NCBI GenBank assembly: GCA_018303505.1
Contig: JAGVYA010000031.1
Span: 1-32,942 of the forward strand
From: Candidatus Woesearchaeota archaeon
GTDB taxonomy: Archaea > Nanobdellota > Nanobdellia > Woesearchaeales > GW2011-AR4
DNA: 32,942 nucleotides
Reading direction: 5' to 3'
Part shown: piece by piece, positions 1 through 11,000 of the stretch
Layout of the letters: every line of letters starts with the position of its first letter
Position numbering within the stretch: the stretch's first letter is position 1
Made by a program: the position numbers and the translations under genes
Notes under the pieces: generated by a model
What the model saw: the letters and a program-made list of their open reading frames with translations, nothing else
What the model was told of the DNA's origin: nothing
Database searches by the model: none

Positions 1-836
1 TCGTCATAAGGCGGTATATAATTACCATCTTTGAACTTAAGGGCTTCACATCTTTTTTTTATAATTTCTAAAACATTTTCCTCAGTTAAAGATTCTAAAA
101 TTGTTGGTTGGGTGAATACACTATGCACTTGAGGATATTTTTCTAAAGCAGATAGACACTTAGTGGGTCCAATAAAAATAGAATGGAATCCTTCAGTTTG
201 AATATAATCTTTTATTGTTCTGAAGAAATCCGCTAATTGATTACTATTTATATTTTCCATATTATCATAAGAAACAATTAATTGTTTACCGCACTCCCTA
301 AGTTCCAAACATAAATTGGTTAATAAATTTTCATAAACTTCTGGGCTTATGACAGAAGGCATACTTTTTGTTTCAGAGTATCCAGCTCCAATTATACCAA
401 CTGTTCCTTGAACAGCTTTTTGTGTCCCTATAGTCACATATTCTTCTATTTTTTTTAGTGATGGTAAGTTCATTCCATCTTCTTCCCATTTAAATATTAT
501 TGATGCGTAATGAATTGACGAAAGAGTAGATAACAAAAAGCTATTAGCATTCCAATTTGGTTGTATTTTTATTTCTATTGGGGTTGTTACAAATTCACTT
601 TTTGATTTTTCCTTCAAGCATAATACCCACTTTACAAAATTGACAAAAGTTGTCTTTCCAACTCCAAAATCACCTAAAACTAAGGTTCTGGTTGTATTTG
701 AAGAGATTAGTATCTTAATTAATCTTTTAGTTTCATCCTCTCTTCCTGAAAATACTTTCCCTATAGGAAGTGTATCTAATAAACGAGTGGGGGCTGTAAT
801 AAATGGACTTTCCCTAAGCAGACGGACTTCAAATCT
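1..836 (-). CDS. P-loop NTPase/AAA-like ATPase, partial (C-terminus beyond window start); 5' end lacks an in-frame start codon
   Basis: Reverse-strand open frame not in the ORF list: ...RFEVRLLRESPFITAPTRLLDTLPIGKVFSGREDETKRLIKILISSNTTRTLVLGDFGVGKTTFVNFVKWVL..., Walker A GDFGVGKTT near 640-690; open to position 1. Confidence 0.7.
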
Positions 837-1077
837 TCAGGCGATTTTTCTCCTTGTAGTACCATAATAGATGAGAAAGATGAACTAATATAAATACTTA
901 TGCTTTTTAATATAATTATTTAGTATTAAATAGTTATATAGTATTATATAATTATAGAAAAGTATATAAGTAAGTTTATCTTTCCTTAATATAAGGTGAA
1001 TAAAATGGAAAAAGCGAAATATGAAACAAGAAAGGCAAGAAGTTTAGAATAATATGATAATCAAGTTAAAATTTTGT

Positions 1078-2829
1078 CTATTTTCTTTTCTTTGCATTTG
1101 CATTCCTTTTCTTTACCAAGAAAGCCGCTATAAATCCGACTGCAACTCCGACAATAAACATGCCCAATAAATCTTTATCAATGTCAATCCATTTCTTCTT
1201 TCCGTTGCTCTCCTTGAAATAGATGTCAAGGTTGCCAAGCTCCAAGGCATATTCTGAGTAAAGCATAGCTGAGAACACATCGCTGTTTTTTAAGGAATTT
1301 GCATACTCGTAATAGCTGTATCCCAAGATTGGAAAGATGCCTTTTGCAGCCTCTTTTGCAATGTTATTTTTTACTATTTCCAGCTTTCTCTCAACAATAT
1401 TTTGGTATTGCTTGCTATCAACTCCAAACACGCTTAAGATAATGTCAACATCAGCCTTGGCCTTGCTTGCCTGCGACAGGCAAAGCTCATAGTTTCCTTT
1501 CTCAAGCTCTTCAGCTGCTTTATCAATTTCCTTTTTTATGGTATCCAAAGTTCCCGGGAAATACAATTCAACATACTGCTTTCTTTCGTCAGCCTCGCTT
1601 ATTTTGTTCTGGCAGGATTTTTTTAGAACATCCTTGTTTAAGTTGAATGCTTTGCCCTTTTTGCCCAGAAAAGTTGCCCATGAATATGCTGAGTTGACTC
1701 TTTCAGAAGCATAAGCCAAAGTTCTTGCAATCCTTTCCGTATTGTTTGTCCTGTTTAATGTTTCAAGAGATTGCGTTGCATACTCTTCTGCTTCTGCAAG
1801 CCTTTCCTTGACTACAATATAAGCTTCTAAATCCGTGATTGTCTTTTTGTCAAGGCTTTCAACTTTGTTGCGAAAATCAGATATCTCTTTATTTAACCTT
1901 TCAACTTCTTTTATTGCCTCGTCTTTGGAGAGGTTTTTTGACAGCAATAGCAAGGTAGAATACTCAACATTTGCTCCAAAGCAGTAGCTTGCAGATGAAT
2001 AAAATGTTTGCTTTTCAAAAGCCTCTTTTCCCTTGATTGTCAAATTCTGGGCATTTTCTTTCAATGCAGAAACATTAATCGAGTATTTCAAGTCTTTTGC
2101 CTCAGCCTTTAGCTTATTGCCCCTGTCGCACAAGTCTTTTGCCAAAGATTTCATTGTGTTTTTGTATTCCTCGCTTATTTCTATGCTCTTGAATCTCTGC
2201 TTTATCTCCCTGCCTGTAAATTCCTTGACAGCTTCGCTTAATGTTGATATTTCAATAATTTCAATGCTTAATTCTTTTGAAAGATTTTTTAAGTCTGTTG
2301 TTGTATTGTCAACCCTTACTATTATCTCGCCGGCAGGTATTAAAACCCTTTTTAGGCCATTTTTTTTTGCAGCCTCTATTTTCGCTTTTAAGCCTCCTAC
2401 AGGCCCTATTAAGCCGCCGGAATTTATTGTCCCGGTTATGGCATAGTTTTCATTTAATTCAAGGCTTTCAAGCATTGCCACTGTCAATACAGCGATTGAG
2501 GAGCCCGCGCTTGGCCCTGCTATAATCGCTGAATCAGCTGTTATTGTGTAAAAAAAATCAATGTCATCACAGTCTTTTTCAATAATATCGCATGCTATTG
2601 CCTTTGCAAACCTTGTTGACATTTGAGTATCTGTCCTTGTCAAGGGGAATGTCTCAAGAAATACTCTTCCAGAGCCTGGCTTTATCTCAAGGTACAAGTC
2701 AGCAATACCCCCCTCATATCCATTTTCTGTTTCCTTTACTGCCAATAGCTTCATATGGCCCTGCTTGGCAAAAACAGACGGCATTAAAATTAAATTTACT
2801 ACAATAAATAAAAACAATAACCTTTTCAT
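1078..2829 (-). CDS. Secreted/membrane-anchored Lon-like (S16) serine protease with C-terminal coiled region and TM helix
   Basis: Signal peptide MKRLLFLFIVVNLILMPSVFA; catalytic GPSAGSSIAVLTVAMLES and GGLKAKIEAAKKNGLKRVLIP typical of the Lon Ser-Lys dyad; C-terminal TM FIVGVAVGFIAAFLV followed by basic tail. Confidence 0.85.
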   Translation of the reverse strand: MKRLLFLFIVVNLILMPSVFAKQGHMKLLAVKETENGYEGGIADLYLEIKPGSGRVFLETFPLTRTDTQMSTRFAKAIACDIIEKDCDDIDFFYTITADSAIIAGPSAGSSIAVLTVAMLESLELNENYAITGTINSGGLIGPVGGLKAKIEAAKKNGLKRVLIPAGEIIVRVDNTTTDLKNLSKELSIEIIEISTLSEAVKEFTGREIKQRFKSIEISEEYKNTMKSLAKDLCDRGNKLKAEAKDLKYSINVSALKENAQNLTIKGKEAFEKQTFYSSASYCFGANVEYSTLLLLSKNLSKDEAIKEVERLNKEISDFRNKVESLDKKTITDLEAYIVVKERLAEAEEYATQSLETLNRTNNTERIARTLAYASERVNSAYSWATFLGKKGKAFNLNKDVLKKSCQNKISEADERKQYVELYFPGTLDTIKKEIDKAAEELEKGNYELCLSQASKAKADVDIILSVFGVDSKQYQNIVERKLEIVKNNIAKEAAKGIFPILGYSYYEYANSLKNSDVFSAMLYSEYALELGNLDIYFKESNGKKKWIDIDKDLLGMFIVGVAVGFIAAFLVKKRNANAKKRK

Positions 2830-2953
2830 AAATAAAGAAAATCCGCAATATTTAAGAATTTTTGGTTTAAATTCAATATATTTTGGTTTAATTAGTTTAG
2901 TGGAATTAATATGGACGGTTTAATAGAATAATTAATATTTCTATTATTAATTT

Positions 2954-4759
2954 TTATTTTAAGCTGTTTAATTTATCCTCAATCCTTTTCTTGTCCCTTG
3001 CGTAGCTTTCTTGTGAAATAAATCCTGACTTATAGGCTGATTCTAGAGCTGCAAGTTCTTTTTTTAATTTTTGCGCCTTCTCTTCTGCTTGCAATTGCTT
3101 TGCTTCGTCTGCTTTTGTTTTAGGCATTTTTTTCCTGATATAGCCAAATTGATAGGCTGAAAAAACAATAATGCCTGCTATCGCAATTACAGCGCCAAAT
3201 AATAAAATAACCTTGTAATCTTTGAACTGTATTGGGTACAATCTTATTGTCTTGGCAGTAACCTCAAATAAATCAGAGCTCGTTCCTACAGAGTCTGCAT
3301 AAGTGACTTTTGCAACTGCAACATAATTCCCAGGCCTTAAGCTGCTTGGCGCTGTTAATGCTCTTGTAAATTTTGCTTGAGTTTCAACAGCTAAAGTTTC
3401 ATGCTCATTAGCCACAACATTTCCTTGCAAGTCTTTTATTGCATACTCAACAACAACATCAACTCTTCCAAAACCCCTTACATTAAATAAATTAATCTCT
3501 AATAATATTTCTTCTCCTGGAAATACTTTTTTTGATCCTGATAATACCTCAACATCCACATCAAACAATGGCTCTGCAGAGTCTACTTCAATTATAGTGA
3601 TAACTTCCTTTTCTGTAGAAGGGCCTTTAAGCGAAATTTTCCCAGGATAAATATCCGGTTTTTCATTTTCTAATGCCTTAAAAACAAGCTCTATTGTCTT
3701 CTCTTCGTCCGGATTCAAAGTATGCGCTATCTCATTTGCTTCTGGACTGACTTTAAACTTCTCGATATCGCTTAAAAATGCTTTTACATCAAATATTGAT
3801 GTTCCTGTATTCTTAATGCTGAATGCCTCTGTTTTTGTCTGTCCTTGCTTAAGCACAACTTTAAGGGTGGTTTTATTCACGCTGAAATCTGTGACTATAG
3901 GAATAGCTGGCGCTGTGCCTCCCCCACCTCCACCTCCTCCCCCGCCTCCGCTTGTTGCCCCCCCTCCGCCGCTTGGTGCAGGCTCTGAAGGGGTTTCCTC
4001 TGAAGAATAAACAGTGAATTGCGTTACATTAAATATTAAAGTTCCTCCAGAATAAGAAACTTTGATGCATATACTGCTGGGGCATACAGCACCGTCTCTT
4101 AAAATTCTTGGATTGGAGAAAGTTAATCCGAATAGCTGTAGAGTTGCGGATTTGTTTAAAGCGCTAAGCGCAGTTGAATTAAGCTCAATTCTGTTGGATG
4201 ATATATTCACATATTTATTTAAATCTAAACCTTGGCTTAAATCTACATTTTCGCTAAAATTAATCTTACCATTAGATGATGCCTCAATTACAAAATTAGT
4301 TAAATTTCTTATGTCAGCTGAAGAGATATTGGTAGTGGTTCCATTAAAATTTGTCATTAAACTGACTGAAAATGTTCTTTCAGAGCTATTCCCCGCAAAG
4401 CCAAGATTGTCTGTGCAATTGATGCTCCAATTATAATTCCCAATAGCTGTATTATTCAATCTAAAATTTATTCGAGTGTTTTTTGTGATTGATATATCAC
4501 TTATGTTAATTTTATTGTTAATTATTAGAGTGCAATTATCTACAGTACTTGCATCGCTTGCATTATAAGAAAATGTGACATTTCCATGAATATTGCCAGA
4601 ATTGTTAATTGGCTCGATTAAATTAATTATAGGTCCGGAAGTGTCTGCTATTTGCAGGCCAATGCCCAAACCACCTTGACTATTCACAAAATTCATTAAA
4701 AATAATAGACTTAATATAAATAAACTTAACAAAAGTAAAAAAGGTCTCATTTTTTTCAT
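2954..4759 (-). CDS. Surface protein: Ig-like ectodomain, poly-Gly hinge, CARDB-like domain, TM helix, cytoplasmic SHOCT-like tail
   Basis: N-terminal hydrophobic signal; GGGGATSGGGGGGGGGGGTAP linker; C-terminal ALESAYKSGFISQESYARDKKRIEDKL after TM; paralogous to 28687-29583. Confidence 0.75.
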   Translation of the reverse strand: MKKMRPFLLLLSLFILSLLFLMNFVNSQGGLGIGLQIADTSGPIINLIEPINNSGNIHGNVTFSYNASDASTVDNCTLIINNKINISDISITKNTRINFRLNNTAIGNYNWSINCTDNLGFAGNSSERTFSVSLMTNFNGTTTNISSADIRNLTNFVIEASSNGKINFSENVDLSQGLDLNKYVNISSNRIELNSTALSALNKSATLQLFGLTFSNPRILRDGAVCPSSICIKVSYSGGTLIFNVTQFTVYSSEETPSEPAPSGGGGATSGGGGGGGGGGGTAPAIPIVTDFSVNKTTLKVVLKQGQTKTEAFSIKNTGTSIFDVKAFLSDIEKFKVSPEANEIAHTLNPDEEKTIELVFKALENEKPDIYPGKISLKGPSTEKEVITIIEVDSAEPLFDVDVEVLSGSKKVFPGEEILLEINLFNVRGFGRVDVVVEYAIKDLQGNVVANEHETLAVETQAKFTRALTAPSSLRPGNYVAVAKVTYADSVGTSSDLFEVTAKTIRLYPIQFKDYKVILLFGAVIAIAGIIVFSAYQFGYIRKKMPKTKADEAKQLQAEEKAQKLKKELAALESAYKSGFISQESYARDKKRIEDKLNSLK

Positions 4760-4780
4760 CTTGACAAGAATTTGTACTAT

Positions 4781-5356
4781 TCATTTATTTACTTTTCTAT
4801 ATTTTCTTCTTTTAGAAATAATTTTATGTTTTAGCAGATAATCTACCACCTTTTTGGGTATCTTTTTCTTGTCATTTTTTTGCAATAATAAGAATGCTAA
4901 TACTAATAATGCAACTGCAAGTGCCAAATTAAAATAGTTGATTTGGATTCTATTAGGATCTTCAATCACCTTTAAATTAAAAGTTCTATTGATTTTCAGC
5001 CTTATTGGCAAGCCCCCGCCGCCGCTTGGCTCTACCTCGCTTACAGTATAGCTCGCCTCATATACGCCTAATTTTTTAGGCGCAGTTACGTTGAATAAGA
5101 TGCTGTACCCTGTTTCTTTAGGAGCTAGAATGTATATTTCTTTGTAATCTATGACTTTCATAAAAGTATTGTCATAGTCCAATTTTAAGCCAACCTCGTA
5201 ATCAGTTGGATTTTGCAGCCTGATGCCATAGATTTTTGACTCGCCTTTTTTTAAAAATAGGGTGTCATTTGTTAAGTAATCAGAGGCAACGCTTATAGCA
5301 TTTACTTGCAGGCTTAATGTCGCCAAGGCTAGCAATAGAAATATTGTACCCCTCAT
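4781..5356 (-). CDS. Small membrane protein with signal peptide, one extracellular beta-sandwich-like domain and C-terminal TM/basic tail
   Basis: MRGTIFLLLALATLSLQVNA signal; LNYFNLALAVALLVLAFLLLQKNDKKK TM region. Confidence 0.65.
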   Translation of the reverse strand: MRGTIFLLLALATLSLQVNAISVASDYLTNDTLFLKKGESKIYGIRLQNPTDYEVGLKLDYDNTFMKVIDYKEIYILAPKETGYSILFNVTAPKKLGVYEASYTVSEVEPSGGGGLPIRLKINRTFNLKVIEDPNRIQINYFNLALAVALLVLAFLLLQKNDKKKIPKKVVDYLLKHKIISKRRKYRKVNK

Positions 5357-5394
5357 TTTTTCAATAAAAATAAAAAATTAAGTGTTAATAAACT

Positions 5395-6369
5395 TTACGG
5401 ATTATTAATGGCAGTTACATTCCAAGTTGCATTATAAAGCTGAGAACTTAATCCAGAGCTTGGGACATCTACCCATATGAATGCGCTTATATTCCCTTTG
5501 TCAGCATTTGGAGCAAACGCGCTTGTATGTCCATGTAAGAAGCTGACATTGCCTCCTGTAGCAGTATCCCTTAAGTTGACAATTCCATTAGCTGGGAAAT
5601 TCAATGCCAAATCACCATTGCTGCTGTTTGTCAAGTTCACATAAAAGTTAGTTACTCCTATGCTCTCAGTTGTTGTAGTTGTTCCAACTAATGCTGCTGC
5701 AGACATATTCACCATATCATAGTCATCATTTCCTGTGTTGTTAATTAGTAAATGAGGATATGCTAATACATTAGTTTGCCCAAGGTTTACATTGCTGAAA
5801 TTAACAAATGCATAAGGCAATGCTAATCCTGATACAAAGTTATATGTAAACCTTCCAGTGTCATTTCTTCCAACACCTCCAAATTTATCTTTTACACTTA
5901 TATTTATAACCCAAATAGCGCTTGCATTGGCGAAATATGGCAAAACAACAGTACAGTTTATAACAACAACTGTGCTTGATGGGCTATGATTAAAGCAAGT
6001 ACCAAATTCAGAGCTTGAGACAAAGGATTGATTTACATAATACTGCCCAGCATTACCTCCAAGAGTAAAGTTAACTACTGCTGTGCTAGCATTTATGTCG
6101 GCTGCACCATCTGCATCTGTAACATTAAAAGATATTAAAACTATTGCATTACCTCCAGAAATAGGATCAACAGAAAAGCTGCTTGCTCCTCCTGTCACAT
6201 TTGAAACATTTATTGATGGATTTCTATTTTGAATAACTAAATCAACCTTAAAGCCCGCTTTTCTGACTACATTTCCGCCTGTTTGAGCATAAATAAGCGG
6301 TATAAGCACTGCAAGAATTAGAAATGCCGCCACTATTAACAAATTTCTCTTTTTTATCTTTATAATCAT
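5395..6369 (-). CDS. Secreted protein, stand-alone paralog of the C-terminal domain of the giant surface protein
   Basis: Signal peptide; C-terminal ~180 aa nearly identical to the C-terminus of 8085-13661 (NVLAYPHLLINNTGNDD..., FLHGHTSAFAPNADKGNISAFIWVDVPSSGLS.QLYNATWN.TA.NNP). Confidence 0.8.
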   Translation of the reverse strand: MIIKIKKRNLLIVAAFLILAVLIPLIYAQTGGNVVRKAGFKVDLVIQNRNPSINVSNVTGGASSFSVDPISGGNAIVLISFNVTDADGAADINASTAVVNFTLGGNAGQYYVNQSFVSSSEFGTCFNHSPSSTVVVINCTVVLPYFANASAIWVINISVKDKFGGVGRNDTGRFTYNFVSGLALPYAFVNFSNVNLGQTNVLAYPHLLINNTGNDDYDMVNMSAAALVGTTTTTESIGVTNFYVNLTNSSNGDLALNFPANGIVNLRDTATGGNVSFLHGHTSAFAPNADKGNISAFIWVDVPSSGLSSQLYNATWNVTAINNP

Positions 6370-6617
6370 TTTGGGGTATTTTATTGCTTCTCCTTACACT
6401 ACTATTGCCCCCAAGACTTACCCCCGAGAAATATTAATATTTAAGAGTAAATCCAACCATTTAGCAGGTAATTATTAATCAAAGCCTTTAATTAAATAAC
6501 CTATATTTAAATATTTCGCTTTTCTTGTAGTATAGCTTTTTATATACTAATATTCAAATCACTTCTCATATAGCAAAAGACACAAATATTTGGACAATAA
6601 TCAATGTCTTTTGCTTG

Positions 6618-6690
6618 TCAAAAATCAAAGATTTTTGAGCATGCTCGGAAATTGTAACAATTTATTATTTTTTGTCCGTGAGTATAGCTT
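6618..6690 (+). repeat. Hairpin + TGCTCGG element, degenerate copy C
   Basis: TCAAAAATC-AAA-GATTTTTGA (6618-6638), TGCTCGG (6642-6648), then AAATTG-taa-CAATTT hairpin and CCGTGAG. Confidence 0.5.
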
Positions 6691-6712
6691 ATATTTACGT
6701 TTTTTATTGTTA

Positions 6713-7096
6713 CTACTGCCTTCTGGGATCTAGCCATTCTTTCCTAAATTTAGTGCTTCCATTAACCATAATTTCAGATAAATTTAATTTTATGTTATTG
6801 CATTCTATAAAACTGTCTGAGCTATTGCTAATCATATACTCCTTGTCATCGCATTTTACAAATAATTCATCATGGCAAAATATATGCTCATCTCTTTCCT
6901 CGCAAACAGCCTTTGTGATAATTTTGAAGTCATTTTTTTCAAAACTTATATTATTTTTTGAATCTTTCACAGCATACCCGGTTGCTTCTTTATTGTCAAT
7001 TAAAGCCAATGCAATGATTGCAACTATCAAAACAAATTCGACAATAAATAATACTTTGATCAGTTTACCAAACCGATTGCTTGCCATCCTTATCAT
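6713..7096 (-). CDS. Small single-pass membrane protein with TGYAV juxtamembrane motif
   Basis: FVLIVAIIALALIDNKEATGYAVKDS...; the overlapping + ORF 6672-7100 lacks protein-like features. Confidence 0.6.
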   Translation of the reverse strand: MIRMASNRFGKLIKVLFIVEFVLIVAIIALALIDNKEATGYAVKDSKNNISFEKNDFKIITKAVCEERDEHIFCHDELFVKCDDKEYMISNSSDSFIECNNIKLNLSEIMVNGSTKFRKEWLDPRRQ

Positions 7097-7241
7097 TTAA
7101 CTATTAAGTTACCTGTATTTCCTATGCTTAAATCATCGAATTATTATTTGTCAATTATTTTAATTGAGGTTATTTTTTTCAAATGTTGTATTAGAATGAA
7201 ATTCCTCAGAAAGTTTTAAATACTCACTTTTATTTTGCTTA

Positions 7242-7496
7242 TTGAGTGATGTTGATATGGTAGAGTTAAAGGTTGAAATTCCAGAAAGATTTACTAAGAT
7301 TATTGGAGATGAGCTTAAAAAGTCATCTACAAAAGCATTACTTAGGGAAGCTGTAGAAGAAAAACTTAAAGTATTACTTTTATTTAAAGCAGTTGATGGC
7401 ATATTAAAGAAAAGCAAACTTTCTGATGATAACTTCTCAAAACTAGTAGAAGAATATAGAGGCAACTTAGCTAAAAGATATGGCATCTCTTCATAA
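7242..7496 (+). CDS. Antitoxin-like protein preceding PIN toxin
   Basis: 84 aa, charged, ends 12 bp before the PIN ORF; TATA-like TTTTAAATAC just upstream. Alternative Met start at 7257. Confidence 0.65.
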   Translation: MSDVDMVELKVEIPERFTKIIGDELKKSSTKALLREAVEEKLKVLLLFKAVDGILKKSKLSDDNFSKLVEEYRGNLAKRYGISS

Positions 7497-7508
7497 AAGG
7501 CATTACAA

Positions 7509-7934
7509 ATGAGATTAATTGTTGTTGATGCATCCATCTTATTCTCATTCTTTAAACCAGAATCTTTTACAAGGAATCTACTTAAATCCATATATCTTAA
7601 AGGCGCTAAACTGATTGTTCCTGATTTTGCGCTGGACGAATTATACTTATTAAAACAGAAAATCTGCAAGTTTTGCGGAATAGGTGGCCTAGAATTTATA
7701 ATATCTTTTGCATTATTATCCGAAATAATTGATGTGGTTCCTAGGTCTGAGTTTAAAAAGTTTGAATCTAAGGCTTTGAAATTACTGCCAGGACATACAA
7801 AAGATATGCCGTATTTTGCACTAGCTTTATCTGCAGGCTGTGGAATTTGGTCTAATGAAAAGAGGTTTAAAGAACAATCAGAGGTTGATATTCTTTCAAT
7901 AAATGATATCAAAAGATTGTTTGATGTCGAATAA
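7509..7934 (+). CDS. PIN-domain toxin (VapC-like ribonuclease)
   Basis: VVDASILFSFF, DFALDELYLL, HTKDMPYFALALSAGCGIWSNEKRFKEQ: PIN acidic motifs in order. Confidence 0.85.
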   Translation: MRLIVVDASILFSFFKPESFTRNLLKSIYLKGAKLIVPDFALDELYLLKQKICKFCGIGGLEFIISFALLSEIIDVVPRSEFKKFESKALKLLPGHTKDMPYFALALSAGCGIWSNEKRFKEQSEVDILSINDIKRLFDVE

Positions 7935-8084
7935 TCACCTTCTATTTTAGGAACAGCTATTTCCATATCTTCGCTTGAACACTTAACCTCAACCATGTTG
8001 TATAATAACCTTTAATCTTTGACTCATAAATTTCTATTTGCCTGTAGCAAGCAATGCCTTAACCTTATTGCAAATTAACTACAT

Positions 8085-11000
8085 CTAAGGATTATTAACA
8101 GCAGTTAAATTCCAAGTTGCATTATACAATTGCGGACTTAATCCAGAGCTTGGGACATCTACCCATATGAATGCGCTTATATTGCCTTTGTCAGCATTTG
8201 GAGCAAACGCGCTTGTGTGGCCATGCAAGAAGCTGACATTGCCTCCTGTTGCAGTATCTCTCAAATTAACATTTCCATCAGATGGGAATTGCAATGCTAA
8301 ATCGCCATTGCTGCTGTTTGTCAAGTTTACAAAAAAGTTAGTAACTGCTATATTTTCAGATGTGGTTGTTGTTCCTGTTAAAGCCGCTGCCGTCATATTC
8401 ACCATATCAAAGTCATCGTTTCCAGTGTTGTTAATTAGCAAGTGCGGATATGCAAGCACATTTTGCTGCCCAAGGAAAACACTGCTAAAGTTTATGAATG
8501 TATTTGGTAAAGATATCCCAGATAAGAAGTTATAGGTAAACCTTAATGTATCGTTTCTTCCAACTGCGCCAGCGGTGTCCTGCACGCTAACATTTATAAC
8601 CCAATTAGCGCTTGCATTATCATAATACCTCAATAAAATTGTACAATTAATTATCATTGTAGAGCTTTCTGTGTGATTTCTGCAAGTTCCAAATTCTCCT
8701 CCAGCATCTGAAACATTAAACCTGAACTGCCCATCAAAGCCGCCTAAGGTTAAATTGACAATTGCTTTGCTTGCATTAATTGTTGCAACGCCATCTGCAT
8801 CTGTTACATTAAAAGAGATTAAAATTGCGGAAATTCCGCCAGAAACAGGATCAACAGCAAATCCTGTTGCATTGTTTAGTTTTATAATTGGCACTGCATT
8901 AGCAGCAGAAGCAACAGTAAATATTGTTTCATTCTGCTTTAAATTATTGCTTGTATCATTTACCAATCCAGTTACATTAACAACACAGCCAGATGCACAA
9001 GCAACTGTAAAGTTCTGTGAGAATTCTGCTCTTGTTCCGCTTAAAGTAAAGTTAAAGTACCTTTTAAAGCCAGTATCATTTATTATAACTTGTCCTGTGC
9101 TCAATCCTGTTTCATCAGTTGCGTTAAAGCTTGCATTTATAATATCATTTTGGAAAATATTGCTTATTGACTTGTTTAAAGTGCCGTTTATGACTGGTGA
9201 TGTTTCATCTGCGCCTGAAATAATCCTTACAATATGGTCTTGTGTATTATTGGTGCTAATGCTCGTGTTCTGCGAGCTGAAGTTAACATCAACGATTAGC
9301 TCAGAGCCAATAACACCAGTTGCGTTCACTGTCCAGTTCAGATAGCAAATTTGGTCTTTGCTCATGCTGCCGCAAGACTTCGGATTCTTTGCTCCAAACA
9401 GCTCGTATTGCGCCCACAAGCCGCTTGCTCCTCCGAGATAAACAACATGCTCGCTTGAATCATAAGCAGTTGTTAAGATATCTGTTGCTCCTATCCAGTC
9501 ATTTGCGTCTGTGTAATTTAAAGGCAATGTCGTATTTAAAGTTCTGTTGTAATAGCCAAATATGCCGCCGTCTCCAACCAAATAAACAAGCTTTTGAGCG
9601 CTGTCATAAGCCAAGCTCCTGATTGTGTTTTGGGCAATCCAGTTGCTCGGGTCGGTATCTGTTAGGTCATGGGTTATATTGGATGTTGTGTTGTAAAACC
9701 CAAACATTCCAAGGTCGCCTGCTATAAACACTAGTTTCTGGTCAGTATCAAAAGTTACTGCTCTTAAAGCATTGCTTATCACCCAGTCGCCTACATCAGT
9801 TTCGCTTAGGTCATGGGTTATATTGGATGTTGTGTTGTAAAACCCAAATTCGCCGCCATTAGCAACGAGATAAACTCTTTTCTGGTCAGAGTCAAATGTT
9901 AATCCATTTACGATTCTGTTGAGCCAGTTTCCAACATCAGTATCATTTAATGAATGAGTAATATTGGATGTTGTGTTGTAAAACCCAAAGACAATACTTC
10001 CAGCCAAATATACCCTTTTCTGGTCAGAGTCAAATGTCAATGCATTCAGCTGGCTTGTTGCGATAGAGTCTCCTGCATCAGTTGCAGTCAAGTCATGAGT
10101 AATATTGGATGTCGTGTTGTAAAACCCAAATTTCCCTCCGCTTCCAGCCAAATATATCCTTTTCTGATCAGAGTCATAAGCCAAAGCTCTTAAAGTTGTA
10201 GTGCCAACCCAATTGCCAACATCAGTGGCCCTTAAGTCAAATGTTACATTTGAAGTTATGTTGTAATATCCAAACTTGGCGCTTGCGCCAGCCAAGTAAA
10301 CAAGCTTTTGATCGTTGTCATGCGCTAATGCATTTACTCCGCTTGTGCTCAACCAGTTGTTTGTATCTGTAGCAGACAAGTCAATTGTGTCATTTACCAC
10401 GCTGTCCTCTGCCAAGTACAGCGGCGTGGCAACAAATCTTGATATCAAGCTGTTTGGCACGTCCCCTGAGCTGTTATACCTTGCATGCGCAATTACCTCG
10501 CCGCACTCTGCAAAAGAGCATTTGACAGTGGCATTCAGCGCAAATGTAGTGTTCTGTATCACTTGCGTGTTGTTTGCAGGAGCTGTGATGTTTGCAAGCA
10601 AGTTGCCGAAAGCAATCGTAAAAATAGTTTCATTGTATGCGAAAGTATTATTTGTGTCATTGACTGCAGCTGTAAAGTTTATAACACAGCCTATACCACA
10701 GCTGATTGTAATGTTTTGCGAGAATGTGTCAGCAGTTCCGCTTAAGGTGAAGTTAAAGTATCTTGTAATACCAGTGTCATTGACAATTACTTGCCCAAAG
10801 CTTAAACCAACATCGTCAGTTGTGTTGGCTGACAAATTAATTACATCATTCTGATAAATTCCATTTGCCGACTTGTTTAAGAATGCATTAACTACAGGAG
10901 GAACAATGCCCAGAGTTATATTTACAAAAGTATTGGTTGAAATATTAACTCTGAAAGAAGTTGGGGCATAGCTTTCTTTGCTTACATTAATGGTATGGTT

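Noticed and set aside
3916-3980. Poly-Gly tract as a phase-variation switch
   Set aside because: Mixed Gly codons, mostly trinucleotide; slippage would usually keep frame. A short C-run exists but no evidence of variation.
2033-4436. + strand ORFs opposite the protease and Ig-like protein, including the poly-Pro ORF 3816-4010
   Set aside because: Mirror of confident minus-strand genes; poly-Pro is the complement of the Gly linker.
7160-7996. 278-aa minus ORF
   Set aside because: Antisense to the antitoxin/PIN pair, whose domain motifs are clear.
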